Origin: Apoderus coryli
Taxonomy: Eukaryota; Arthropoda; Insecta; Coleoptera; Attelabidae
Direction: 5' to 3'
NCBI GenBank assembly: GCA_911728435.2
Contig: OU452199.1
Location: 8,380,860-8,444,859, forward strand
Length of the DNA stretch: 64,000 nucleotides
Position numbers and translations under genes: made by a program. This document shows, one piece after another, positions 33,147-45,071 of this stretch (the first letter of the stretch is position 1; every line of letters starts with the position of its first letter). The notes beneath the pieces are model-generated. The model searched no databases. It worked only from the letters and a program-made list of their open reading frames with translations, and was not told the origin of the DNA.

Positions 33147-34188
33147 TAAGTGAACATCAATATAAAACATTTTGTGCAGTAGACGTCTTTGTTTTGTAAA
33201 TAATTTTTGGCAACGTGTTATTTTCGCAGATTAATCTAAATATAATCGGATGGACATCATAAGGTATGGCGAAGACTGAATGTGGAATTCAAACAAGAAA
33301 ATTTGTGTCCGACAGTAAAACACGGTGGCAGAATATTGTACCATGATTTGTTCAATAGTTATTCTTAGATTAATTATTAAATTAAAGAAGATCTATCAAA
33401 TTAGATAATAATTTTTAATAAAACCTCAACTGGATGAAACTTTTTTGCAGTCACTGTATCAGACACGGCCAATATACTACACGAGCGGAACACGTTGGGA
33501 GTGTAAGCATCAAGATTTATATGAGCAAAGCCAGCGTCTTCTCTTAAATATTTATCATCAGTTAAGGTCTGAAAATAATGAAGTGATGATGATAATATAA
33601 TATATAATATATTATATATTATAAAATTTTTACATTCTATAGAAAATGTCACTGACTAAGTAAGTAAAATTTGTTGTTAGCTTACAATATCAGAAGCATA
33701 TTACTATAATTGTATCTACTTAGCAGCATAACAAGTATTAACAATAGTATTATTATAAAGGTATGTTTCTTGCTGTTCGAACACGGACTAGGTCGTGTGC
33801 ATCTGTATGTCTAAACTTCTAAAAACAAAAACAGTCTTTTTCAGCGTAGATTTATATGTTGCCGTGTTGGATTTGTGGTTTTTAATATCATTTTAAACTA
33901 ACTTTAGAAACACTATACAAAATGATGTCACCCAAAAAATGCGCTTGATTTAGACCCTATTAATGTGTTTTGCGTTCTAGCAAGAAATAAAACGGAAAAA
34001 AAATAACAATAATATCATTTAAAAATTGAACAAAGCTTAAAATTGCACTATGCTTAATCATTCCTATCACTTCAAATCAACTTACTTTCATAAACTGCTT
34101 TATAATATCTGATTTACTGCACATAAAACTAATAATAAAATAGCTGCAAAGAAAAAAAATTAAAAAACAAAAAAAAATATGTACCTAC

Positions 34189-34281
34189 CGCAAATTGTTT
34201 ATTGTCGGCAGAAAATCCTTTAATATTTCGAATACAAAAGGTACAATGACCAGAAAATAAATGAACAGTGGCGCAATCTTT
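34189..34281 (-). CDS. Candidate host exon encoding a hydrophobic segment
   Basis: On the minus strand a 93-nt segment lies between an acceptor TTTATTTCAG and a donor CG|GTAGGTAC. The frame KIAPLFIYFLVIVP then FVFEILKDFLPTINNLR is open, with a hydrophobic run of about 18 residues that would be a signal anchor or membrane helix. It joins in phase to the candidate first exon at 36924-36964 (AG + A), giving MPHSR before this segment. A chemoreceptor or a secreted/anchored protein is conceivable. No family motif is visible. Confidence 0.4.
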
Positions 34282-36923
34282 CTGAAATAAATTTCAAACA
34301 ATTCGTTCCAAATGAAATTTATGGTCCAATCAGTAAACGACATGGGCTGTATAGTAAATCTTTTAGCCTAGCTCTAGCGCAACCTATGCGCTAGTGTATA
34401 TGTGGAAATTAAGGAAAGCAAAAAGCGCTTTCTGGAAAAATTGAAACAAAATACGGCATTAAGTGCGAACGACTTGATTTAACGGATCACGATTTAGTAT
34501 CGAACTCACGTGCAAACTGTTAAACTGTACATTAAAACTGTTGCCCTCGAGGCACGAATATTCAAGTGTAAAAGTAATATTTTTCTTGTGACCAGTATGT
34601 CATTTATCTTTCTCGTAGAAATTTTGGTGACAAACTACATATCCAAATGGAATATTTTTTTTTATTTTAGACAACAGTCACGGACGCCTATGGTACATAA
34701 AATTTTTGTCGTGTATTTTTAACACCAAATTAATAACTTAGAAGCTTCTTACTATACAATTTTTACAGCCTACTTATTCGCTGCATTTTGTAGATTATCT
34801 TATAACAAAACTATGCCAATTTTTCTGATATGTTTGTGGAATGGTTTTTTTTTACACTATTTGTGACCGCCTGTTTAAACTAACTCATCTATGTGGCATT
34901 TTTTAGGTTATATTCTATCACAAGTAGCTTATCTGAATAGAAACACGATTTTTTTAAATTTTTTAACCCTTTTTAAACCAGCTGCTTACGCTCAATGTTT
35001 CCAAAAAATTAATCAGCACTTAGACAGCTAAAAAAAAATTGAGATAAACAAGCATATAACAAATTTAAGATTTCATGGCTTTGATATTTGTATACAATAT
35101 TTAGTAAAACTACAACTACTTTGACAGTTGGATAATGCAACTGTCAAAATATGATAATACTGTAGTGTATCTAGTTAATAGATACTATGTAATTTCTGTA
35201 TGGAGATCCATTATTTGTGGATCGAGGTCACCATTTTATTTTATCTTTATCATGCAAAACCGTACAAATAATAAAATTGATAGATTAGAAGAAGAATTGA
35301 ATTGAATGACATATTATAAATACATGCCATTTGAAATAAATTAAAGTATGTTGGGAAACCCTGTATGTTGTTTTTGTATTCTCTTTCAGAATTTCTGTAT
35401 GCTTCCTCGATATATTGTTTATTTCAATAAACACTAATTTATAAACCTAAGCATAAGCTTAAGAAGTGTTTTTTTTTTTCGAAATTTTGGTTAGTTTTAT
35501 CAATTTTTTTCCACGATTAATTCGGATATGCTGTGTGGCTGGAATAATGACATTCAAGGTTTACCCAGAGTTCCGCGGATTATTCGGGTAATTCCTAAGC
35601 CAACTGTTTTGCAGCTATCATCGGCAACGCTGTCCTAGAGCTCCGAAAGTAATAGCGAGCAAACAAAGGATTTCTCGACGTGCCAATTGAGGGATATTAC
35701 AGATGGTAAGATTTTTACTTCGTTTTGTCCGTATAGAGATTTTATTTCATACGTTAAATCTATGTATTTATCTACTTTCTCGGCTACAGTTTTGTTTATA
35801 CAATTTTTTCGCCACCTGAATAAATATATTTCTTTAATTATTTTAAATTCCTTGTTTATTTTTGCCTAAAAAAGTAATAACTTTTTATGGGTCTTAAGTG
35901 AACGGTTTTGCAGGAATTTGCCTCTAAACTAAAGTCTACAAGTGCCTGAGATACTGTGTACCATTACCTAAATTTCGAAAATTTGCCATAATTCCAAAAT
36001 GCCTTCAAATATTTTTAAAACTTTCGTGACTGATATTTTCTGTTAAAAAGTCATATTTTGACATGAACAAATTAACCATTGGCATGCTATAGTGGTTAGT
36101 GACACTTTTTATCCATTTATTTTATACGCCACTGGACTAAATAGACTTTAAAAACTGTGTAATCAGAACTCAAATGCTGTATGGTTTTCTCGGACTGCGT
36201 AACACATTCTTATAATAATTATTATAAGCCTTAGACCCAAATCAACTTTTTCTTGTATCCTCATTTGTTTTCAAGATCATCGAATAGTTTACGTTGCGTG
36301 AAACACATTTCTCCATCTCCGTAAAATCTCAGATTGAAAACAAGATCAACCACTATGTTATTGTGTCCTTAACCATATTTGAAAAATTATATGAAATATG
36401 CCAAAACAATATATTTATCGGCGACTTACATTCTCTTTCTTACCATTTCAAAATTGGTTTACTAGTTCCAAAATTTGCCATATGCGTTTTATAAAAATGC
36501 AGTTCCAAATTTGTCTTTTAACGAGTTTATAAAGAACTCATTTCACAATGTTAACTTTATGTCATACCTGTCCTAAGTTTTTATTATATACTCGTCGCTG
36601 GCTAACCAACAAGACAGAAACAGCTGAATTTAAATTGGAATTTATATTTTATTTTTCATAACAAAATATAATAAAATCTAACAATATTGCGTGTATATGC
36701 TGAGGATTTTCCTTGGCGTTCCAAGGTAGATATAAATTTAATTTTTATTCACGACACGCTTACGCACTCGTGTTGCGTCTGGATGCGGAATTAAGGCAAT
36801 AAAAACTTTCGCCATAGAGTTTAAGTGGTAAATTTACGTTCCAGAAGGGTCGAACAAAGAGAGTAAAAAATACAAATTGGGTAAATATAAAAAATTGTGT
36901 GAAAACTTTTGTAAAGTACTTAC
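34282..36923. other. Putative intron/intergenic DNA with a G+C-rich patch
   Basis: If the two flanking candidate exons belong together, this is the intron between them. At 35540-35700 a richer patch on the plus strand has an acceptor (CCAACTGTTTTGCAG) and a donor (ACAGATG|GTAAGA) around 93 nt. One frame reads YHRQRCPRAPKVIASKQRIS but ends in TGA before the donor. Unresolved. Confidence 0.35.
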
Positions 36924-36964
36924 CTACTGTGAGGCATTATGGTTGGGCAGGGGAGAAGACTTAC
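36924..36964 (-). CDS. Candidate first coding exon (ATG) of the same gene
   Basis: On the minus strand 41 nt lie between an acceptor (TAATTGTTTCAG) and a donor (CAGTAG|GTAAGTAC). The ATG at 36937 gives MPHS plus two bases (AG), exactly the phase needed for the exon at 34281. The segment itself begins GTAAGT, which could equally be a donor of an upstream exon ending in CAG, so the exon call is uncertain. Confidence 0.3.
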
Positions 36965-38399
36965 CTGAAACAATTACAAATTAATTGAGATTTATGAACA
37001 TTATAAATTATGAAATAATAGTTGTTGAAGTTTTGTTTTGGCAGCTTAGTTTATAAGTTGCATTTATGTGTTTAAGTTTTTCAAATGTCAACACGAAACT
37101 CACATTTTTATATCAAATTACTGATCCACTAAATTGGAGGGTTTTTATCAAAAACAACCAATTTCAAGAAAGTTATACTTGCAGGAATCGAGTACAACAA
37201 ATTTTAAAAAGTATTAATAATTAAGGTAGGTAATATTATTAATTCTTCGATACATTTTGTATTTTTCTAAAATTTGGTTTTGCAGGAAAAAAAAAAAAAA
37301 TAATAACCCACACACATTGGTTGTTTTTCCGAAAAAGTAGTTGGCTGTTTTTGCTTAATATTGCAAAAGTTAAATGAAGTAAATTTCAACATTGGCGGAG
37401 GTTTCTATCACAAAAAAAGTTTCGTAGAACCGCATAAATTCTGGCTTTTTTAAAACTGCGGTCAAAGGTGTGATATTTCTTATTTTATCGGCAATAATGG
37501 GAAATTTACTATCTTATAGGAGCCTCAAATAATTAAAATTTTCTAGTTTATATTTATTTCGAACTACACAGTTCATCCACGGACCACTACATGATTCTCG
37601 ATTTTAAACATAATATGGAGAATCGGCAATAATACGGGCGTTTCTTAGGTTTAAACTACTATTTTGAATATGAAAAAACATATCCTGCGTCATGTTATAA
37701 CAATATCAAATATAGATGGATTTTGTCTAGCTCCTCTTATTAATAAATCCCAATCTTTAAGTATGGCAGAGCAATTAGTTCTTTTCTCCCTTTCAATTAG
37801 GGCAAAATCTTGAACTTTCGGAAGAAATAAGGATTGGGCTCTATTGAGTTATTTTTTTAATCAGCTTTTATACATGTACCAATACATTCTGAAAAGAACC
37901 AACCACATGATGTTTGTTCTGCTCCGAACACCCGTCACTTAATATTAAAATATATATTAAAATTTGTTATGCACTGTTAAAAATTGGTTGAGAAATACGT
38001 AAGGTTTGTAGTAAACATACATGTTTTTTTATGTAATATTAGGTAAATCTTAAATATTCGCGAATATTGCCGATAATTAAGAAGAAGAAAGAAGAAAGTT
38101 AAGAAATTATGTAAATCATTTCTTCCTTAATTTTTAATTGCATTTTTTTGTATAACGTTTCTAGTACATTTGATGAAATTCGCATTTGATATGTTTTCCA
38201 GCCTAATGTAAGAAACTTCTAAGACTGATTTTATGTGTTTGTTTGTTAAGTATGCGGTACCTATTATTAGGAAAATATGTCAAGAAATTTTAGTTTTTGT
38301 TTAGCATGTTTATAGCATTTATATTTTCGTTAAATATTAAAAATGGGGAAAACTAGTAATTCTGTGTTTATATTCGACATATAGGGTAAAGAATTAACA
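36965..38399. other. A+T-rich intergenic sequence
   Basis: No gene or repeat that I can support. Confidence 0.5.
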
Positions 38400-38401
38400 T
38401 G

Positions 38402-38613
38402 CATTTATTGAGGTTTTCGCCACTCTTTAAACCAAATATAAACTGGGAAAGTAAAGAAAAATTTTTAAGTTGTGAAAACCACTGTAACCTAAAAGGAGAA
38501 ATATTTTTTAGGCTGCAGGTTTTTATATAAAACTTAAAAAGTTGTTTTTAGTTTTTCTTTACTTTTTCCAGTTTACATTTGGTTTAAAAAGGGGTGAAAA
38601 ATCCCATAAATGC
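38402..38613. repeat. Inverted repeat just upstream of hammerhead motif 4
   Basis: Arms of about 62 bp at 38402-38463 and 38552-38613 share ATGCATTTAT/ATAAATGCA ends, TTTAAACCAAAT and AAAGTAAAGAAAAA. The spacer is about 90 bp. Its place beside a hammerhead repeats the arrangement at 32522-33146. Confidence 0.7.
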
Positions 38614-38660
38614 ACGTTATCTTCCGCCACAACAATCATATAATAATTTATGTTGTAATA

Positions 38661-38701
38661 ACCACTGATGATGAGGCTTGGAGCCTTGAAACATTTCTGG
38701 T
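38661..38701 (+). ncRNA. Hammerhead-ribozyme-like motif 4
   Basis: Stem I here is ACCA/TGGT: two positions differ from the GCCA/TGGC of motif 1, yet pairing is kept. Then core CTGATGA, two extra bases, stem II AGGCT/AGCCT with a 3-nt loop, T, GAA, stem III ACATTT (weakened from ACATGT), C, stem I. The downstream block ATTAAATTTATTTCGTGG and TTGACTTTCATTTC follows at 38726-38760. Confidence 0.55.
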
Positions 38702-38985
38702 TTTACTATTGACGGATAGAGCGATTATTAAATTTATTTCGTGGTGTTGACTTTCATTTCACACACAAAACATCTGACTCCATTCCAGTATTTTCAGGTC
38801 TACAGAAACTATCTGGGTACATAGATCACCTAAAAATGTTGTACAAATACGGTAAGTATAATAAAATATTGAGGTAAAGTTTCAGTAAATTCACATAAAT
38901 ATTCATGAAAGTACAAAAAAAATCACGTATAATTACGTTCTTACTGTACAAAAATGGTATTTTCCCCCCATTTTTTATGTAAGAA

Positions 38986-39407
38986 CACTGTAAATTTTTA
39001 GTAAATTCCACTATTGTTTTACGAGCATTGTACATTTCCGGGCCTTACCGCAAAAATACGTTAAAATATTGGTATTATTTAGACAGCGATTGTGTAAAAG
39101 TACACGTAACTAAGCGTACTTTTATGTTGTAATTTTAGTCTTATAAGTGTATTTTTACATGACATGCAGCGTAATTTTCATTTGTAATTTTACGATATTG
39201 TGTAATTGTACACCAAATTAAGTGTAACCTTAATTTGTAATTTTACCTTAATATTGTATTTTTACACTAAATGTGGCGTAATTTTAAATTGTAATATTTC
39301 GACTAATATTGTAGTTGTACAGTCAAGGTGGAAAATTACGTGAGGGAATGGTTGAATAAAAATTACAGTTATATTTTACGTAAATTTACTATTCTGTTTT
39401 AACAGTG
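38986..39407. mobile_element. Possible MITE with CACTGT ends
   Basis: The left end CACTGTAAATTTTTAGTAAA and the right end read inverted (CACTGTTAAAACAGAATAGTAA) match imperfectly. The interior of about 400 bp is full of TGTAATTTTAC-type motifs in both orientations and has no coding capacity. The target duplication is not clear. Confidence 0.4.
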
Positions 39408-41670
39408 TGTAATGTAAAGGCATTTTCTATATCCACAAACACACACACTAAATTAACACGTTAAAGTTCCTGCAAGAACCACCAAGATCAAATGACATTG
39501 GTTGTTTTAGATAATGATCGATGTGATATAGACACTTTTTGCTAAAACGCAGTATTTTTAAATGGCTCTATTAGGCTAAATTTGGTAGTTTTTGGCAAAA
39601 TATTACTATGCATTGATAAATATGCAACTTCTGCTGCGAATGTCCCCAAATGTTATTTATATTTGTAAAACATGACTTTGATTGTTTTTGTGAGAACCCT
39701 TTAAATTAATTATTGTTACTACAATTTGCTGAACCCAACTAAAATTAACAACCAAAGATAATAAATATAAATATCTAACTCAAAAACTGATATCATGATC
39801 ATTTGTCGAATCCCTTGTCATTGAACTACTTTTGGAGCCGGAAAACGCAAATGAGGTAAACGATCAGTGTACTTTTGGATGTAAGCCACTCTAAGGATGT
39901 GCTCTAGTATGCTCTAGTGACAGTAGTATCTGCTGGTAGTTAATCTGTGCTCTGTAAGTATATTGTAGCCTAAACAACCTCACCATTTCTTCTCGAAACT
40001 TAGTATAATACCTCTGTACTATATTACGAACCAAAGTAAACCTTCCACAGATGAAATTCGGGCGCGGTAATAAGCGCACTGTTTCGATATGGATATACGT
40101 GAATCCGAGAACCCACCGATTTAATGTAATTTTAAATATTTGGCATTTTCTCTTTAAACGAATCACACTGTGTTCCTAAAACTTCATCCATCGACGCTCC
40201 AATCAGCTGCCTAATTTGCATATAACGCCCGCTAGATGATGCTATAATATATATTTTTTGGGAGAGCTTAAAACTTAGAAGAAGACACATGATCGTTTGT
40301 ATAAACTCACGCCCAATTTTCTTCAGAATTATCAACATTTAATATTATGATTGAAACACGTTATTACCTTGAAATGAATAGATAAATATTACGCCGCACA
40401 CATTGTCGATCGACTCTGCCTGTCTAACGAAATTTGTCGACTGAGTGTGGATCAACATATCGACTGGTTTTCCACATATAGTCGGAAAATATCAAACAAA
40501 AGTCGAGTCAAATGCGTGTGGACATTCGGGTTTTCAGTGTGCTCATCTTGTGTTCTGCTTTTGTACTTTCCGGCAAAATAGAATGGGAAAAAATAAATTA
40601 TGGTAGCGCTCATTGAAGAGTAAAAATTAAACTCAAGTCTATGCAGCTGCAAAAACGAACGCTCACTGTACCGATTCTACTAGTATTTCAAACCAAAATC
40701 TTTTTTACGCGATATTTTGCGGTCTCTATAGATGCTATGATAACAAATGAGAAGTTGGTGTGGTGTAATAAGTTGTGTTGTGGTGTAATACAAATTTATT
40801 TTCATTGATGAGTTAAGTGAATATTGTCTTCTAAGACTTGGTGCCATATATCTTTAAATTACATTTTTTTAAATAGAATATCTAATTGAGTTGTATGAAA
40901 ATTGGTCATAATATACTTTACCCAACAGAGTTTCATCGGTTTTTCTATACAACATAGTTTTTAATTAGGATTTCATGTTGACAAATTAATTACTAAACTA
41001 GTAGCAAGTGACAATAATACATATCATGTAATTATAAACTAGAATATGTACAAAGCCTTATAATTTTCGACGCTCGATGATAGGGGGTTCTAAGTTTGCA
41101 CGTGTACATTCTCTATATAACATGTGATCAGCACTAAATAAACAAACACGTATTAAACGTCCAATATAAGCTCTAGTCTCTTATATACCCTGATGGATCC
41201 CGAAATGTTTGCTTTAGGAGACTCAGGGAATTAAAAGATTAAGAAAACAAAAACTGTTTTTCCTTACAATGTTTATGTCGTTCTAGATACTTTTGTCAAA
41301 TTCATTGTACGCCTCATAAGGATGAAAGGACAGCTTTTGAGGAGCAAGATCTGTGTAAATTTCCACCAGGGAGTCTGAAGTTTAGAAAAATGCCACGCCA
41401 TTACTTTTTGTTAAAAAGACTTAAGATCGACCGATTCTTTTGGAAGAATGATGCTCGGTTTTTGCGTAAAAAATCAGATCCAAGTTTGCAATTTTTGCTA
41501 TTGGGACTAGTTTAATGAAAATTTAAATTTAAAATTTATAAAAATAATCCATTTTAAGAAGAGTTTGATACTGTTTCAATAAACATAAATCATGTATTAT
41601 ATAATAATAATAGTAATAATAATCCTTATTTACAACCAACAACATAACTTACAAAGTGTTTTTGCATATA
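39408..41670. other. Intergenic sequence
   Basis: Overlapping minus-strand open frames at 39891-40338 and 40452-40652 have no motif I recognise. At 41592-41622 there is an AATAAT-type microsatellite. A small part around 40395-40530 has repeated TCGAC motifs that might belong to an unclassified element. Confidence 0.4.
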
Positions 41671-43904
41671 CCGGGTATTCCATTAAGGGTGGACAGGTAG
41701 CATATCTCAGGAAATAATAGTCGTAGGACAATGGGAAAAAAATTCTTTTAGGGAAATTCACCATGGGAAATCGCTGGAAATTGTTTTTTAGTTCCTAACT
41801 ATACCGCTAGGGGGCGTAATAGATACTGTAATGCGAAAAATGTATTTTTATTGAAAATTTCGCAATATAAGTTAGAAAAACAATACTACCACAGTAATGC
41901 TACTGAGATTCGGCATATTTTTGGTGTATCACTTTTTATGGTGCGGCTTGAAATAAAAGCAGCAGGGAAGGACGAAATTTTACCTATGATAATGTGTATA
42001 ACCTTGGTTTGGCTTAACCGAATTTATCAATCTAATTTTTGTTTAAGAACACAAGCCTTGCTGATGAAGAAAAAAAAGATTTCAAATCATAATTGTTTTT
42101 TGGGGCTCAGCTAAATGGCCATATTTGCATCGCCTAAGGCTTTTTTGATTTTTCTTTAAAAACTTAAATGGAATGATACAAATATTTTATCAAAAATGAA
42201 AAGTAAATTGCATTTGCAACAAAAAAGTCCAAAACCGCACAGGAAAATCTTTATTCGTTTGAGAGTTATGGCCAAAAGAATGTTGTTCACCAAAATTCGT
42301 TGAAAAATGATGTATCTTTAATTTTCCGTGATCAAGAATGCCATGGGAAATAAAGAAATAGGTTTAAACTTTATTAAACTGATAGTTTAGAAATAAAAAT
42401 AATGAAAGATCCATTAAAATTACCAAAATGCAGAGCTTTCATAAAATTTGTTAAAAGAGGTAGATCTAGATACCCATGAAACAAAATTGGGAAGTTTCCA
42501 TGCATGGAGACAAATAAATAAACGCGAATATGCTGCTAAATACCCTGACCGAAGACACCATAGCAGAAAAGTGTTCCGTCGATTAGCAGTCCGTTTACGA
42601 GAAACGGGAAGTGTAAGAGTTGATCCAGTCCCGCTCAGAAGACGTCCAGTTAGCAGTGAAGATAATATTATAAGCGTTCTTGCGTGTGTGGAAGCGAATC
42701 CTCATGTAAGCGTCAGTGACATTTCTTCAGACTTAGGAATAAATCGCACTTCAGCATATTGGATTTTAAAATCTTTTAAACTGCATCCTTACAGTATGGT
42801 TTCACATCAGGCAGTTTCAGATGCCGATAGTGACAAGAAGCGCCTATAGACTTTTGTTATTGGCTGAGAGATATGTGCACGGAAAACCCGCAATTTCTCT
42901 CACAGACTTTATGGACTGAGCCATTTTTTCTAGTTGTGGTAGTGTTAATTTACACAATACGCATTATTGGTCACAAACAAATCCTCATTGGATGCCGGAA
43001 GTTGACCATCAAAGTAGAGTGAGTGTAAACCTGTGGTGTGGCATCGTAGTCAGGGTATTTAGCAGCATATTCGCGTTTATTTATTTGTCTCCATGCATGG
43101 AAACTTCCCAATTTTGTTTCATGGGTCTACCTCTTTTAACAAATTTTATGAAAGCTCTGCATTTTGGTAATTTTAATGAATCTTTTATTATTTTTAAAGT
43201 TAAAGTATCAGTCTAATAAATTTTCAACATATTTCTTTATTTCCCATGGCATTCTTGATCACGGAAAATTAAAGATACATGATTTTTCAACGAATTTTGG
43301 TGAACAACATTCTTTTGGCTATAACTCTCAAACGAATAAAGATTTTCCTGTGCGGTTTTGAACTTTTTTGTTGCAAATTCAATTTACTTTTCATTTTTGA
43401 TAAAATATTTGTATCATTCCATTTAAGTTTTTAAAGAAAAATCAAAAAAACCTTAGGCGATGCAAATATCGCCATCTAGCGGAGCCCCAAATAACAATTA
43501 TGATTTAAAATATTTTTTTTCTTCATCAGCAAAGCTTGAGTTCTTAAACAAAAATTAGACTGATAAATTCGGTTAAGCCAAACCAAAGTTATAGAGATTA
43601 TCATAGGTCCTTGCTGCCTTTATTTCAAGCCTTACAATAAAAAGTGACACACCAAAAAGATGCCGAATCTCAGTAGCATTACTGTGCTAGTATTGTTTTT
43701 TTAACTTATATTGCGAAATTTTCAATAAAAATGCATTTTTCGCATTACTGTATCTATTACGCCCCTAGCGGTATAGTTAGGAACTAAAAAACTATTTCCA
43801 GCGATTTCCCATGGTGAATTTCCCTAAAAGAATTTTTTTACCATTGTCCTACGACTATTATTTCCTGAGATATGCTACCTGTCGACCCTTAATGGAATAC
43901 CCGG
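41671..43904 (+). mobile_element. Fold-back derivative of a DUF4817-type mariner element
   Basis: 2234 bp with ends CCGGGTATTCC and GGAATACCCGG, flanked by TA (41669-41670 and 43905-43906). The inverted arms are about 878 bp (41671-42548) and 855 bp (43050-43904), and they extend past any normal TIR into the transposase coding sequence. Both arms carry the codons for NKREYAAKYP. The right arm lacks about 8 bp present at 42465-42474. The unpaired middle (42549-43049) is the rest of a deleted transposase. It is presumably a rearranged, non-autonomous copy. Confidence 0.85.
42448..43055 (+). pseudogene. DUF4817-type transposase, internally deleted
   Basis: The N-terminal part is well preserved: NKREYAAKYPDRRHHSRKVF, RRLAVRLRETGSV, then SEDNIISVLACVEANPHVSV, DISSDLGINRTSAYWIL and SFKLHPY, the family's two helix-turn-helix units. 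From about 42846 the frame breaks. Pieces of the catalytic domain follow (AIFSSCGSVNLHNTHYWS, where the first D/E of the FTDEA motif falls at a stop; VNLWCGIV). The element then runs into its right arm. The second and third catalytic aspartates are absent. It belongs to a family distinct from the intact copies at 12852 and 18874. Confidence 0.75.
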
Positions 43905-43906
43905 TA

Positions 43907-44981
43907 TATAATCAACGCTATAATCTGTGGCTAATAGACTATGCAGAGGGGATAGATTGGTCTCACATCTAGAAATTCTAAATTAATTTTCTTATTTTCT
44001 ACATAAATCACGTCTATTCTACTTTTAACATTCTAGTGTTAGTAATTATTAATAAATTTTTGGTTTACCGGTTAAAAAACCTTGGCAATCATTATTTCTT
44101 TGCATGAAGAGAAAACTCATTTATTTTGTAGGCCTTATTTTTCAATAATATCTCTACCACCCTGTGGAGAGAAATGGCGCGTGCTTTTTTTCCCTGATAT
44201 TTTGATAATGAACAGCTATATTGCGTAGTTTTCAAATTCATTATTACGAATTATAAAGGTGTATTTTATACACCACAAAAATACGTGAACTGCAAAACGA
44301 AACTGATTTTCTAAATTATGATTTTTGCTTGAAAAAATCCATACATCCCAAACCAGTTGGTAATATACTATTGTCGCCTCTATGATTTACGGTATATGCC
44401 CCCCAACAGGGTGCATGGCTGCATTGCCGGTGTCAGTATTTTTCTGTATATGAGTTTTTCCATTTTATACAATTTGTTTACCTACTGCCGCGTTTGAAAA
44501 TATAAATTTTCTATTTCGAATTTTTGAACAGAGGCACGCACTCAACTGCACTAGCAGAAAACTTTGGGGAATATTTCAGAGTATATTATAACACACTGAG
44601 TTCACCTGCATAAAAATAATGAAAAAGCTAATGTTGCTGGTGAAAATTTACAGTAATAAGAAAACATAATGCATCAAAATTATGCAGCATGTTTTAATGA
44701 GATCTATAATACAGCTTTTCAATTGTCTAGGACTGAAAACATTTGTGGAAATAGGGTGATTAAGTTTGCACGTGCATTCTCTATACATTTGAAGTACATT
44801 TTCTGACTAGGATTTTGTGTAGGTTGTAGTTAAACATTTTCTGTACTAGCTTGAGGTACTGCGGTTGAATAAGAACAACACTGTTGGACTATGCCACTTT
44901 TTATACATCATTTATAGAATTTATAGAAAATATTAGGAACCGTAGTCTACAAGCAGATATGCATTTACGTATCTTCAAATA
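43907..44981. other. Intergenic sequence
   Basis: No supported gene or repeat. Confidence 0.45.
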
Positions 44982-45068
44982 ATATTCTTTCTACACATCA
45001 GTCGGAATTTCGGAAAGCTCAAGGCACCACTTCATCATTATTGAACCTTGTAGATTGTTTTATCGGAG
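44982..45068 (+). pseudogene. CR1/Jockey-like RT fragment, left half of a split element
   Basis: The frame reads NNILSTHQSEFRKAQGTTSS then LLNLVDCF, the HQSGFRKxxxTTxALL block of CR1/Jockey-type RTs. The matching downstream blocks lie at 47165-47450 on the same strand. The two halves are separated by the minus-strand R1-like element. Confidence 0.6.
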
Positions 45069-45071
45069 TCG

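Larger units (their letters stand above)
32250..33203. mobile_element. Penelope-like (or retrozyme-like) insertion with inverted ends
   Basis: Relative to the copy at 8076-8411 this is an insertion of about 950 bp. Its left end is an inverted tail block (GTCAAACTCCACGAAAT) followed by a degenerate inverted hammerhead with AGTGGC at about 32336-32341. Its right end is hammerhead motif 3 followed by the tail on the plus strand. Between them is a large palindrome. Inverted, hammerhead-bearing ends are known for Penelope-like elements. No RT or GIY-YIG coding region remains, so the type is inferred from the ends. Confidence 0.5.
32171..33456 (+). mobile_element. Tc1-like element interrupted by a second insertion
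   Basis: Ends CAGTGACTGGAAAAAGTAT and TTTTTTGCAGTCACTG, TA-flanked at 32169-32170 and 33457-33458. Its transposase piece (FANKYMNET, then after the insertion the block equivalent to the RVIFSD region, and GRILYHDLFN) is the same as in the copy at 8076-8411. The 32250-33203 insertion splits it after the NET codons. Confidence 0.65.
31985..33925 (+). repeat. Dispersed repeat, copy B, enlarged by an insertion
   Basis: Second copy of the repeat at 7506-8572, in the opposite orientation. It shares the outer CGATTCTACCGG edge, the CCTCGTATATAAGACG block, the Tc1-like element at the same place, the ACACGTTGGGAG block, and the inner end with TAAACTAACTTTAGAAACAC. It is about twice as long because of a 950-bp Penelope-like insertion at 32250-33203. 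It lacks the 140 bp of RT-related sequence that copy A has. Confidence 0.65.

Noticed and set aside
35594..35690. Plus-strand exon between good splice sites
   Set aside because: Every frame has a stop before the donor or at once, so it is not a coding internal exon. A non-coding exon cannot be excluded.
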